From Geomonas limicola (GTDB lineage: Bacteria; Desulfobacterota; Desulfuromonadia; Geobacterales; Geobacteraceae): 64,000 nucleotides of DNA. Every line of letters starts with the position of its first letter. Positions within the stretch are counted from its first letter, which is position 1. Below the pieces are notes generated by a model. The model searched no databases, was not told where the DNA came from, and saw only the letters and a list, made by a program, of their open reading frames with translations. The position numbers and the translations under genes were made by a program. Where the stretch lies: contig NZ_BLXZ01000011.1 in assembly GCF_014193675.1 (NCBI RefSeq), positions 1 to 64,000 on the forward strand, in the 5' to 3' direction. Shown one piece after another: positions 7,560 through 15,883 of the stretch.

Positions 7560-10500
7560 TCAGCAGTTAAGGCGCACCGAGACCAGTTTCGAGACGCCGG
7601 GCTCTTCCATGGTCACCCCGTACAGCGTGTCGGCGACAGCCATGGTGGCTCGGTTATGGGTGATGATGATGAACTGGGAAACGGCACTCATCTCACGCAC
7701 CATGTCGTTGAACCTGCCGATGTTGGCGTCGTCCAGCGGTGCGTCGACCTCGTCCAGCAGGCAGAAGGGCGACGGCTTGATCATGAAGATGGAAAAGATG
7801 AGCGCGACCGCGGTGAGCGCTTTTTCGCCGCCGGAGAGCAGCGAGACGCTCTGCAGCTTCTTGCCCGGAGGCTGCACTACGATCTCGAGACCGGTGGAGA
7901 GCAGGTCCTCTTCGTCGGTGAGCCTCAGCTCCGCCTGGCCACCGCAGAAAAGACGCGGGAAGACCTGCTGGAACTTGGCGTTGACCATCTCAAAGGTCTC
8001 CAGGAAACGCTTGCGCGTGGTTCGGTTGATGCGCTGGATTGCCTTCTGCAGCGAGTTCATCGACTCTTCCAGGTCCTGCTTCTGGCTGGAGAGGAATTCG
8101 AAGCGCTCCTCGAGCTGCTTGAACTCGTCGATCGCCATGAGGTTCACCTCGCCCATGTCCTCGATCACTTTCTGCAGTTCGGACTGGCGCTTGGTGCGCT
8201 CCGGCTCGTCCCATTCCAGCTCGGCGTAGTGATTCAGCGCCTCGGCGATCTCCATACGGTGCTTCTCCTGAAGGGTCTCCTCCAGGTAGCGCAGCTTCAT
8301 GGCAAGTTCGGAGAGCCTGAGCGTCTTGGTGTTCAACTGGTCGCGCAGCTGTCCGGCTTCGATGCGACCTGTCTTAAGGCGTGCCTCTTCTTCCTGTACA
8401 GCAGCCGATTCACCCTCGTACCGGTCACGGACCTCGAGGAGCTTCTGTTCGCTGGCGATCTGCTGGGCAACGATCACCTTGAGCGCCTCTTCGCCTTCCT
8501 CGATCGCGGCGGCAAGCCTACTGCGCTCGTCTCCAGACCCCTGCAGCTCGTTGCTGCGCGAACCGATGCGTGCGGTGAGGTCGTTGCAGAGGTTCTGGAC
8601 CCGCATGCTGGCTCGCTGGGCGCCCTCCCCCTTTTCCCGCAGGGCCGCGACACGGACCTTGAGTGAGGTCACCAGTTCTCGGGCCTCCTCCATCTCGAAA
8701 CGGGAGCCCTGCAGGCGCGACTGCAGCGCCTCGACGCTTTTCTCCAGCTGGATTTTGCGCTCTTCGGCCGCCGCCTTCTTGGCATCGGCCCGGGCAAGTT
8801 CACTCTCGACCAGCGCCTTCTCCTCGGCGAGTTGCTCCTCCTCCATCTCGCGCACCGCGGCGTTCTCTTCGACACGCCTGCACTCGGCCGAGGCCGTCTG
8901 GAGGTCCTTCTCGGCGGTAGTGATCCGGATCTCCAGGCGATGCAGTTCCTGCCTGAGATCCTGGCGCTCCGCCTCTGCCTGGACGATCTCCTCGCGCCGT
9001 GTCTCCCGCTTCCTGGTGAGCTCTTCCACCTGGGACCCGAGCTTCTCGACGTCACTGGTGAGGCTCTTGATCTCCCGTTTCTTGTGGATGATGCCGGACT
9101 GCTCGGCTTCGCTTGAGCCGCCATGTACGATCCCCCCCGAGTGGACCAGGTCCCCCTCGCGGGTCACGAAGGTGCAGCGCGGATACAGGGAGGCGAGGCT
9201 CACGGCATGCGGCAGGTCGCGAGCCAGGAAGGCGCCGGAAAGCAGGGGAGCAACCAGGTGCCGGAAAGAGTCGGCTATGGTGACACCCGAGGCGAGTGCT
9301 GGTACATCAGAGGGGGCCTCATCCGGCGCGTCCTGACAGGGCGGCGCGGTGACGAAGCTGCAGCGCCCGCCGGAGCGGGTCTTCAGGTGGGAGACCGCGT
9401 GCAAGGCAACGTCGGCGGTGCCACAAAGAAGATACTGCAGCCGCTCGCCGAGCACCGCCTCCAGAGGCACCTCGTACTCTTCCTGGACCTCGAGGGCGTC
9501 GGCCAACATGGTGAAGGCGCCGTTCTTGAACGGATCCGCCAGAAGGAGGTTGCGCACCCCCTGGCCGTAACCGGCGAACTGGGCCTCCAATTCCTGCAGT
9601 GACTTCAGGCGCGATGCGGCACCGGAGAGCTGATCCCGGCTTTGCTGCAGGGCCTTTTCGCCGGCCTCCTGTTCCTGCTTCAGGTGGGCTTCCCGGGCCG
9701 TGGCCAGGGTGAGCTCTTCGCTGGTCTGTTCCTTGGTATCCCGCAGCGACTGCAGCTCTATTCTGAGCGCCTCGACCTTCTGGTTCGCCTCGGCCAGGCG
9801 TTCGGCAAGCAAGATCCGGTCTCGGGAACTCGCCGCCAGGCGCTCCCCGATCGCAGTGAGCCGCTTGGCGGCAGCCTGGTGCTGGTTACCAGCCTGGGCG
9901 CCTTCGGAAAGAACCGCAAAGAGCGAGCGACGTACCTCGTCCAGTTCACGGGTGACACCTGCCTCAACGGCAGCCATCTCTTCCAGAAGCGACTCGCGGT
10001 GTTCCAGGTTCTCTTCCTCCCGGGCGATCTCTTCGAGGAAGGCTCCCCGCTGTACGGCAAGCGTCTCGAGCTCGCGCTGCGAGGCAGCCAACTGGTCCTT
10101 GAGCCCCTGCAGTTCTTCCTCGAACCGGGCACCCTGGCGCTCCAGGTTGGCCAACTCCCGGCGCTGGAACTCGAGCTTGTTTTCACCGCCCTGCAGCTCA
10201 CTTTTCCAGCGGAAAATTTCTTCCTGGGCGGCAGCCAAGAGCCGCTCGGTCTCCGCGAGGGTTACCCGCTTTCCCTCCACGGAGAGCTCTTCGGCCTCGA
10301 GTTTCGCGCCAAGGGCAATGTGTTGAGCCTCAAGGTCGGCGATCTGGGTCTCGAGCCCCAGGCGTTCCTGCTGCAAAGAGGCGTACCCTTTGGCCGCAAA
10401 GAGGAGCTCGATCTCCTTGAGTTCCTGGCGAACCTCCCGGAAGCGCTCCGCCTTCTTGGCCTGGCGCTGCAGGCCGTTCATCTGGCGTTTGATCTCGGCC

Positions 10501-11093
10501 ACGATGTCGCCGATGCGCAGAAGGTTCTGCTTGGTCGCCTCGATCTTCTTGAGTGCGACCACCTTGCGGGCCTTGAACTTGGTAACGCCGGCGGCCTCCT
10601 CGATCAGGAAGCGGCGCTCCTCCGGTTTGGCGTGCAGGATCATGCCTATCTTCCCCTGCTCGATGATCGAGTAGGCGCGGGCACCGATACCGGTGTCCAT
10701 GAAGAGTTCGGCAACGTCGAGCAGGCGGCAGGGGGTCTTGTTGATCAGGTAATCGCTCTCGCCGTCACGGTAGAGTCGGCGGGTGACCTGGATCTCGGAA
10801 AAGTTGAGGTACTTGGCGGGGACACGACCGTCGTCGGTTGAGAAAAAAAGGGAAACCTCGGCCATACCGAGCGGCTTCCGGAATTCGGTGCCGTTGAAGA
10901 TGATGTCTTCCATCGACTTGCCGCGCAGGTTTTTGGCGGATTGCTCCCCCATGACCCAGCGGATGGCGTCGACGACGTTGGACTTGCCGCAACCGTTGGG
11001 CCCGACCACGCCGGTGATCGCCTGGTTGAAGTCGAGGACGACCTTGTCCTGGAAAGACTTGAAACCCAATATTTCGAGTCGCTTGATTCTCAC
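7560..11093 (-). CDS. smc: chromosome segregation ATPase SMC, 5' end replaced by the integrated element
   Basis: Condensin-type ATPase that organises and segregates the chromosome. All parts of the 1177-residue protein are present: Walker A GPNGCGKSN (31-39), two long coiled coils, a hinge around 510-670, the ABC signature LSGGEKALTAVAL, and Walker B CLLDEVDAPLDD. The start is GTG at 11,093. Codons 8-13 (ILGFKS) lie in the attachment core, and codons 1-7 come from the element. They differ from the displaced native copy at 26,606 only by synonymous or start-codon changes until that copy loses frame. No Shine-Dalgarno precedes the GTG. It overlaps the stop of a 14-codon leader instead. Confidence 0.97.
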   Translation of the reverse strand: MRIKRLEILGFKSFQDKVVLDFNQAITGVVGPNGCGKSNVVDAIRWVMGEQSAKNLRGKSMEDIIFNGTEFRKPLGMAEVSLFFSTDDGRVPAKYLNFSEIQVTRRLYRDGESDYLINKTPCRLLDVAELFMDTGIGARAYSIIEQGKIGMILHAKPEERRFLIEEAAGVTKFKARKVVALKKIEATKQNLLRIGDIVAEIKRQMNGLQRQAKKAERFREVRQELKEIELLFAAKGYASLQQERLGLETQIADLEAQHIALGAKLEAEELSVEGKRVTLAETERLLAAAQEEIFRWKSELQGGENKLEFQRRELANLERQGARFEEELQGLKDQLAASQRELETLAVQRGAFLEEIAREEENLEHRESLLEEMAAVEAGVTRELDEVRRSLFAVLSEGAQAGNQHQAAAKRLTAIGERLAASSRDRILLAERLAEANQKVEALRIELQSLRDTKEQTSEELTLATAREAHLKQEQEAGEKALQQSRDQLSGAASRLKSLQELEAQFAGYGQGVRNLLLADPFKNGAFTMLADALEVQEEYEVPLEAVLGERLQYLLCGTADVALHAVSHLKTRSGGRCSFVTAPPCQDAPDEAPSDVPALASGVTIADSFRHLVAPLLSGAFLARDLPHAVSLASLYPRCTFVTREGDLVHSGGIVHGGSSEAEQSGIIHKKREIKSLTSDVEKLGSQVEELTRKRETRREEIVQAEAERQDLRQELHRLEIRITTAEKDLQTASAECRRVEENAAVREMEEEQLAEEKALVESELARADAKKAAAEERKIQLEKSVEALQSRLQGSRFEMEEARELVTSLKVRVAALREKGEGAQRASMRVQNLCNDLTARIGSRSNELQGSGDERSRLAAAIEEGEEALKVIVAQQIASEQKLLEVRDRYEGESAAVQEEEARLKTGRIEAGQLRDQLNTKTLRLSELAMKLRYLEETLQEKHRMEIAEALNHYAELEWDEPERTKRQSELQKVIEDMGEVNLMAIDEFKQLEERFEFLSSQKQDLEESMNSLQKAIQRINRTTRKRFLETFEMVNAKFQQVFPRLFCGGQAELRLTDEEDLLSTGLEIVVQPPGKKLQSVSLLSGGEKALTAVALIFSIFMIKPSPFCLLDEVDAPLDDANIGRFNDMVREMSAVSQFIIITHNRATMAVADTLYGVTMEEPGVSKLVSVRLNC
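11056..11080. other. attL core site
   Basis: The site reads GACTTGAAA, then 7 bases CCCAATA, then TTTCGAGTC. The two 9-bp arms are inverted repeats with one mismatch. This is the usual shape of a tyrosine-recombinase core with a 7-bp crossover region. It encodes smc residues Glu7/Ile8 to Ser13 (ILGFKS), one of the most conserved stretches of SMC proteins. Confidence 0.85.
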
Positions 11094-11134
11094 AGTATGC
11101 TTGCGATGGATAGGAGCGCTAAACTCCTACACAT
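11090..11134 (-). CDS. 14-residue leader peptide overlapping the smc start
   Basis: A short reading frame, MCRSLALLSIASIL, starts with ATG at 11,134. It has a good Shine-Dalgarno AAGGAG (11,142-11,147, spacing 7). Its TGA stop overlaps the GTG start of smc in the string GTGA. smc has no ribosome-binding site of its own here, so translation coupling through this leader is the simplest way for smc to be translated. The frame lies wholly in element-derived DNA. Seen in the sequence; expression is inferred. Confidence 0.55.
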   Translation of the reverse strand: MCRSLALLSIASIL

Positions 11135-11137
11135 TCG

Positions 11138-11166
11138 TTGACTCCTTGGTGATGCAGTGGTATAGA
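11138..11166 (+). promoter_or_regulatory. integrase promoter
   Basis: TTGACT (11,138-11,143), a 17-base spacer and TATAGA (11,161-11,166) read towards the integrase. The -35 overlaps the Shine-Dalgarno of the smc leader peptide on the other strand. Transcription of int and of smc therefore diverge from, and interfere in, the same 80 bases. Confidence 0.65.
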
Positions 11167-11180
11167 AATTCGCACACGCT

Positions 11181-11212
11181 TGACACTATGAAGCCTCTAC
11201 GCTGGACACTAC
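11181..11212. repeat. probable integrase arm-type sites, left end
   Basis: TGACACTATGAAGCCTCTAC at 11,181-11,200 matches 16 of 20 bases of 26,500-26,519 near the other end. A shorter copy, GGACACTAC, lies at 11,204-11,212. Paired arm-type repeats just inside both junctions are expected for lambda-type integrases. The binding role is inferred. Confidence 0.55.
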
Positions 11213-11227
11213 AGGGGAGTGCCACTC

Positions 11228-12454
11228 ATGCCGCAACTGAAGATCACCAAAGCGAACCTGTCGGGGATCACTCTCCCAGGATCCGGGCAGGTCGACTACC
11301 ACGACACGGAGCTCAAGGGCTTTGGCGTTCGTGCGACCAAGGAAGCATTGACCTTCTTTGTCCGCGCAACCATGCGCGGTACCGGAAAAAAGCCCTTCAT
11401 CCCTATTGGCCGTTACGGCACTTTCACTCCGGACCAAGCCAGGAGCACCGCCAAGGAATATCTGCAGCGCCTCGACAAGGGGGAAAACCCACATCCGAAG
11501 GCCCAGATACAGCGGCAGATCATAACCGTAAAAGACCTGTACAGTCAATATTTAAGCGCCCGGAAGACGCCCGTGGCAAAATCCACCGCTTACCAGTACG
11601 AAGCGTGGATCAACAACCATTTTAAGGACTGGCTGACACTACCGGCGGACACTATCACCGGGACGATGGTGATCGAGCGCCTGGGGAGGATCGAAAAGAG
11701 GAGTGGATCGGTGCAGGGCGCCAATGCTATCAAGCTTCTGAAGGGGCTTTTCCGTTTCGGGATAGCACTGTACCCGGGTGTAATCACCTTCAATCCTGTT
11801 GACGCGGTAAAGGAGATCCGCGGCCGGGGATGGACTAAGAAGACCCGGCGCAAGACCTACATAACCCCGGAGGACTTCCCCGCCTGGTACAAGGCCGTCG
11901 ACGAGTACGATAACCCGAAGGGGCGTGACTTCATCCTTCTGCTGCTTTACACAGGCCTTCGTCGCGGCGAGGCGTCAGTGCTCAAATGGTCAGATCTGGA
12001 CCTGCAGAACAAGACCTTCACCTTTACCCCAGAGAAGAAGCGCGGGGAGAAGCCGGAAGATGACCAGGTTACCATGCCCATGTCAAAGCAGCTGCACCAG
12101 CTCCTGGTGAAGCGCCTTGCGGCTGGATGGGAAAGCGAGTTCATTTTCCCGGGCCGCGGGATGAATCCCCACATCACCAATCCAGACCCCTGGAAGCGCG
12201 ACATAATCCAGGCGAGCGGGGTCAACTTCTGTTTCCACGACTTGCGGCGAACATTCATCACAGTCGCCGAGTCCCTCGATATCTCGCACTATGCTCTGAA
12301 GGCCTTGCTAAACCATAGCCTAGGAAACGACGTTACCGGCGGTTACATTATGATGACGCCGGAAAGGCTCAGAGAACCAACGCAAAAAGTGGTGAACAAA
12401 ATCATGGAACTGGCCGAGGTTGGAATTGGCATTAGCCGGGAAAATGTCACTTAA
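11228..12454 (+). CDS. tyrosine recombinase/integrase
   Basis: Site-specific recombinase of 408 residues that integrates and excises the element. An N-terminal arm/SAM-like DNA-binding region (about 1-190) with DUF4102-like character precedes the catalytic domain. The active-site residues are visible: Arg245 in TGLRRGE, His337-x-x-Arg340 in HDLRR, His363 in LLNHS and the nucleophile Tyr373 in TGGYI. I chose ATG at 11,228, since GGGGAG lies eight bases upstream; the GTG at 11,219 has no room for a binding site. It is the first gene inside attL and points inwards. Confidence 0.95.
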   Translation: MPQLKITKANLSGITLPGSGQVDYHDTELKGFGVRATKEALTFFVRATMRGTGKKPFIPIGRYGTFTPDQARSTAKEYLQRLDKGENPHPKAQIQRQIITVKDLYSQYLSARKTPVAKSTAYQYEAWINNHFKDWLTLPADTITGTMVIERLGRIEKRSGSVQGANAIKLLKGLFRFGIALYPGVITFNPVDAVKEIRGRGWTKKTRRKTYITPEDFPAWYKAVDEYDNPKGRDFILLLLYTGLRRGEASVLKWSDLDLQNKTFTFTPEKKRGEKPEDDQVTMPMSKQLHQLLVKRLAAGWESEFIFPGRGMNPHITNPDPWKRDIIQASGVNFCFHDLRRTFITVAESLDISHYALKALLNHSLGNDVTGGYIMMTPERLREPTQKVVNKIMELAEVGIGISRENVT

Positions 12455-12462
12455 GAGACCTG

Positions 12463-12891
12463 CTACGATTCAGAGGCTTTTTTTGCCCGCCTCATTCTGA
12501 CGGCTTCTTCATATATATTTGACCAAAACACTTTTTTTTCTTCCCCAAGAGCGGCAACTCTTTTCTCATATTCAGCTTCCGACTCGCCCTTTTTCCTGGG
12601 ATTTTCTTGCCGGAAGGTCCTCAGCAGTATGTCTTCGACAAGTTCACGAGACTCCTCTTCAGAAAGCCAACATTTATCCTCATCATCCCCCCTTAACCAC
12701 GCTACTGAGGTTTCAAAATAAGTGGCAAGTTTTTCAAGGCTCACCTGAGACGGCTCAGAAATGCCGTGCAGATACCTTTCCACGCTCGTTGGATTTATCC
12801 CCGTTTTCTTGCAAAACAAATACTTTGTAACCCCTTTATCTTCAAACTCCCTCCTCAGCAATTCTACAACTCGAGGATAGGTCTTCCCCAT
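12463..12891 (-). CDS. XRE-family repressor-like protein
   Basis: A 142-residue protein with an N-terminal helix-turn-helix (KYLFCKKTGINPTSVERYLHG, residues about 22-42), followed by LEKLATYFETSVAWLRGDD, typical of Xre/Cro repressors. The C-terminal half is charged and helical and has no LexA-type peptidase motif. ATG at 12,891 is preceded by AGGAGG six bases upstream. It is the only gene in this part of the element on the minus strand. It diverges from an HTH gene across tandem dyad sites, so it probably represses the element's early promoter. Confidence 0.85.
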   Translation of the reverse strand: MGKTYPRVVELLRREFEDKGVTKYLFCKKTGINPTSVERYLHGISEPSQVSLEKLATYFETSVAWLRGDDEDKCWLSEEESRELVEDILLRTFRQENPRKKGESEAEYEKRVAALGEEKKVFWSNIYEEAVRMRRAKKASES

Positions 12892-12916
12892 AGAGGGCCT
12901 CCTGCCAATTATTTTA

Positions 12917-12965
12917 TTGACACCTACCATACAACTGTATAACATGCAATGCCATACAACAGTAT
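12917..12965. promoter_or_regulatory. divergent control region with two repressor operators
   Basis: Two near-identical dyads, ATACAACTGTAT (12,929-12,940) and ATACAACAGTAT (12,954-12,965), are 25 bp apart. A plus-strand promoter (TTGACA at 12,917-12,922, then TATAAC/TAACAT near 12,938-12,945) overlaps the first. This is the expected operator layout for the adjacent Xre repressor. The regulation itself is inferred. Confidence 0.6.
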
Positions 12966-13012
12966 AATACTAAAAGGCTGTGCAAATACTTTGCGTGAAC
13001 AGGGAGGAAACT

Positions 13013-13273
13013 ATGGCTCAAGAGAGGTACTTAGGTACAGGTGACTGCCAGTCCCTTCAAACGGCGGACCGGCTCCTAACGGTTCAACAGGTGGCGAATA
13101 TCATAGGCCAGAAAGTGAACACTCTCAACCGTGCAAGGCTCACCGGCGCACCAGCTCCTCCCTTTATCAAGGTGGGGGCAAGTGTTCGATACAAACTCTC
13201 TTCTGTCATGAATTGGATCGCTGCCCAGACCGAACACCAGAGCACTAGTGAGGCTGCAGTACGTAAGGGCTAG
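13013..13273 (+). CDS. HTH (MerR-like/Xis or AlpA type) regulator
   Basis: An 86-residue protein with a winged-helix pattern: LLTVQQVANIIGQKVNTLNRARLTG, then PPFIKVGASVRYKLSSVMNWI. This is the layout of excisionase/AlpA-type DNA-binding proteins. The ATG at 13,013 follows GGGAGGAAACT. It is the first gene right of the operators and diverges from the repressor, the place for a Cro-, Xis- or AlpA-like early gene. Which of these roles applies cannot be read from sequence. Confidence 0.8.
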   Translation: MAQERYLGTGDCQSLQTADRLLTVQQVANIIGQKVNTLNRARLTGAPAPPFIKVGASVRYKLSSVMNWIAAQTEHQSTSEAAVRKG

Positions 13274-13318
13274 ATGTCGGGAAATCGTTACCAGCAACCC
13301 ACTTTAAGGAGAATGTAA

Positions 13319-13495
13319 ATGACATGGGGAGAATTAAACAGCCAGGAGCGTGCAATTCTTGTACTGGTTCGGAAACTGGAGCCTCAAACCGTTCTTGACG
13401 TTATGGAGCAGGCCCTTATGGAATCGCCATTTGAGCCGCACCTGGTGAAGCTGCGCGATATCGCCGCTCGGCGGGTCCCTAAGTTTACGGCATAG
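13319..13495 (+). CDS. small protein of unknown function
   Basis: A 58-residue product starting MTWGELNSQERAILVLVRKL. ATG at 13,319 has AAGGAG seven bases upstream. It is predicted mostly helical, and no known motif is recognised. It sits in the early cluster right after the HTH gene, with about 45 bases between them. Confidence 0.6.
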   Translation: MTWGELNSQERAILVLVRKLEPQTVLDVMEQALMESPFEPHLVKLRDIAARRVPKFTA

Positions 13496-13566
13496 GCGTT
13501 TTGGACTATGTGTTGTCTTGAAAAAAACCGGGTCTCCAAGGCTTATACCTCACAGGAGGATTATTC

Positions 13567-13857
13567 ATGCAATTTTTAAACAGAAAAGAGGATCTGGCAG
13601 CTTGCCTGGATGAAATCGCAAAAATGTGTGAGTCCCTAACATACAACGAGCGAGTTTCTACCATTGAGCAGTCAGCTGCCAACGTCGCAAAAAAGGGCAT
13701 AGCCGCGCTGTACATTTTTATAAGTGCTGTTTTCCAATTCGATTTGAGGTTGACCGAAGATTTTCTAATGGACCGCTACCCCAATCACTACTCCAAGCAC
13801 CGCAGCCTCAAGGCTTTGGTCCCATCTGCTCCCTATTCCGGAGCCTCAGGTTTTTAG
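13567..13857 (+). CDS. hypothetical protein
   Basis: A 96-residue product with an excellent AGGAGG seven to eight bases before ATG. The first two thirds are helical and contain a moderately hydrophobic stretch (IAALYIFISAVFQFDL, about residues 45-60). The C-terminus is basic and aromatic. No family is recognised. It continues the same plus-strand cluster. Confidence 0.65.
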   Translation: MQFLNRKEDLAACLDEIAKMCESLTYNERVSTIEQSAANVAKKGIAALYIFISAVFQFDLRLTEDFLMDRYPNHYSKHRSLKALVPSAPYSGASGF

Positions 13858-13895
13858 GCGCATACCGTCTTGAGAAACGCGAGGGGGCTCTGGTG

Positions 13896-14612
13896 ATGTT
13901 TCAGGATTTGGACGAAATGGAAGCGCTTTCTAGCCCTGGTTCTGTGGGTGTTGGTCAAAAGCTGGAGGAGGTCGACTATTTGTGGCGTCAGATTCTACAT
14001 GGAACACCAAGTAGCACCTCTTTACTTTCTCGGGTTAAGGGCCTTATCGAAAGCAGAGCCGCTGCTATTCCATGTCTAGGCCCCAGCGAGGTGCTCCAAG
14101 CTCCGGTGATTAACATTATAAACCAATACGGCAAAGTGCTTTCCGTAACTTCTGGTGTCTTTGATGCAGATGCTACTGAAGAGGTGCTAAGGCTTGGAAT
14201 GCTCCTGTTGGAATTGGATATTGCTTTTGATGTTTTCTTAAAAACTATCATTCCGGCAAATATCACAAATCTATTAACTCAGTACCAAAAAAATAGTGAT
14301 AAAGACAGGGCGAAGAGTGCGGCTAAAGCTAGATATGTTTCTCTCGACAACTTCAAAAAGAACATTGAACTTCTTGTTGACTGGAAGCTAACTGTAGATC
14401 AAAGCATTGACCATTTAAGCATGGTGAACCAAATAGAAAATTTCTCCAATGATGACGGTAAGTTTCCTTATTTAAATCTCCCCTACCTGAGACAAGGTGA
14501 GCCCAGCTCTGCGAGGGGGGTGATCCTAACCGTTGTGAAAAAGGTCTACCTGGAACGTGGCTTGGCTCACATGATAAAAGGCAGAAAGCGCGAGACAGCG
14601 CTCCTCGGGTAG
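13896..14612 (+). CDS. hypothetical protein
   Basis: A 238-residue acidic to neutral protein without recognised motifs, predicted largely helical. I chose ATG at 13,896, with GAGGGGG eight bases upstream; a GTG lies directly before it. It is followed by a strong intrinsic terminator, which marks the end of the early transcription unit starting at the divergent promoter. Confidence 0.65.
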   Translation: MFQDLDEMEALSSPGSVGVGQKLEEVDYLWRQILHGTPSSTSLLSRVKGLIESRAAAIPCLGPSEVLQAPVINIINQYGKVLSVTSGVFDADATEEVLRLGMLLLELDIAFDVFLKTIIPANITNLLTQYQKNSDKDRAKSAAKARYVSLDNFKKNIELLVDWKLTVDQSIDHLSMVNQIENFSNDDGKFPYLNLPYLRQGEPSSARGVILTVVKKVYLERGLAHMIKGRKRETALLG

Positions 14613-14639
14613 TTATGCCATGCTTAGCACAACCCAAGT

Positions 14640-14688
14640 TATCCCGGCACAACTCGGGTTATGCCGGGATAGGCAGTCTTCTTTTTTT
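14640..14688 (+). terminator. intrinsic terminator after the early unit
   Basis: A 10-bp stem (14,640-14,649 with 14,662-14,671, TATCCCGGCA/TGCCGGGATA) is followed by a T-rich run at 14,677-14,688. It lies 28 bases after the preceding stop codon. The loop repeats part of the upstream sequence (CACAACCCAAGTTAT against CACAACTCGGGTTAT). Confidence 0.75.
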
Positions 14689-14746
14689 CGCGAAAATCAG
14701 TATCTTACTTCAAAAGCTAAACAAAATCCTTCTAAGGAGAAATGCG

Positions 14747-14902
14747 ATGGCAATTATCACCTCTCTTCCCAATTTGACCTCCACCAGAGAACTTGATCTT
14801 GAGATTGAGTCCTTTCAGAGACACATCGAAAAGCTGAAAGCGCTGCGCGCAAGGCTTGCGCAAGAGGAACGCCAGGCTGGCAAAACTGCTACCGAGAAAT
14901 AA
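14747..14902 (+). CDS. small coiled-coil protein
   Basis: A 51-residue product starting MAIITSLPNLTSTRELDLEI and ending in a charged helix (IEKLKALRARLAQEERQ). ATG at 14,747 has AAGGAG seven bases upstream. Function unknown. It is the first gene of the unit that leads to the protease and tape-measure genes. Confidence 0.6.
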   Translation: MAIITSLPNLTSTRELDLEIESFQRHIEKLKALRARLAQEERQAGKTATEK

Positions 14903-14927
14903 CAAGATCTCACAAGGAGCCTCTCTC

Positions 14928-15506
14928 ATGAACGAAAAGAAGCGTGAACTGGCCCAGGCAAAGGTGGATCTTGCTGAGGCCCAGAAAAAGCTGTCCCAAA
15001 CCATGGAAAGTCGCGAATCTCTTTTTTCAAGAAAAGGCGACTTCGCTTCTAAGCTTGCAGACCTCGAGGCTGAAATCTCTGAGGTTGAAACCAGAGCGAG
15101 CTCCGCAATAACGCAGTATGCCCGCGGGGAAATCTCCGAAGGAGACCATAACGAGATACAGGCAACGCTAGAAATGCTCAGGGAGAGAAAGAAAACGATG
15201 GCCGCCGCAATTCAAGTCTTGGCCGCAAATATCCAGTCCGCTACTACGACTGAGTCCGGGGATCGGGAGCGTGTCCAGAGGTTAAAAGAGAGCGCATACC
15301 ACCTGGTCATGGCAATTGAGGCCGGGAAACTTGCCCCGGCTCTTCGGAGAACCTATGCCGCCTACCTTGAGGCCTTTGGACATGGTTATGGCGTAACACC
15401 GACCATAACTGATTTCATGGAGCGTCTCCGGACCCTCGGCGCGGGTGTTCATCTTGACCAGTTGGCTCCGTTCAAGGATCAGCTCTCTCAGGAATACTTC
15501 AAATAG
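14928..15506 (+). CDS. coiled-coil protein of unknown function
   Basis: A 192-residue product beginning MNEKKRELAQAKVDLAEAQ. The first about 110 residues form a long coiled coil, and the rest is a compact helical region. ATG at 14,928 is preceded by AAGGAG. Long coiled coils next to a capsid-type protease can be scaffolding or tail components, but no family match is recognised. Treat as hypothetical. Confidence 0.65.
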   Translation: MNEKKRELAQAKVDLAEAQKKLSQTMESRESLFSRKGDFASKLADLEAEISEVETRASSAITQYARGEISEGDHNEIQATLEMLRERKKTMAAAIQVLAANIQSATTTESGDRERVQRLKESAYHLVMAIEAGKLAPALRRTYAAYLEAFGHGYGVTPTITDFMERLRTLGAGVHLDQLAPFKDQLSQEYFK

Positions 15507-15534
15507 TTTACGCCAAAGCTAAATAGGGGGGGCA

Positions 15535-15867
15535 ATGGAACAAGCCAATAGTCAAGACATGCAGAGCAGCGAAAAGCAATACAGGATCATCAACGGTGTT
15601 ATTCAGACTTCCAATGATTTCAGGAAGCCTGCGTTAAAGCCGGGGGATATCGTCACCCTTGACTTGGTCACTGCCAGAGCGTTTCTCGCCAGTGACGCAA
15701 TTGAGGTGCTGGATGGCGATGAAATGCTTTCTGATGCGGGGGATCTTGAATCTCAGGCGGCTGAGCTTGAAAACCAGGCAAAAGGGCTTAGGACGCAGGC
15801 CGCCAACGTTCGGCAGGATGTAGCGCGGACTAAAGCCAGCGCTAAAAAGGAACTCCTGGGCCTTTAG
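15535..15867 (+). CDS. hypothetical protein, possible phage accessory protein
   Basis: A 110-residue product with an N-terminal beta-type segment (KPGDIVTLDLVTARAFLASDAIEVLD, about 37-62). This resembles the short SH3-like proteins often encoded near phage head genes. An Ala/Gln-rich coiled coil follows. The start ATG follows a GGGGGG-rich binding site. Function unresolved. Confidence 0.6.
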   Translation: MEQANSQDMQSSEKQYRIINGVIQTSNDFRKPALKPGDIVTLDLVTARAFLASDAIEVLDGDEMLSDAGDLESQAAELENQAKGLRTQAANVRQDVARTKASAKKELLGL

Positions 15868-15883
15868 CAATATGCTTTCCTGT

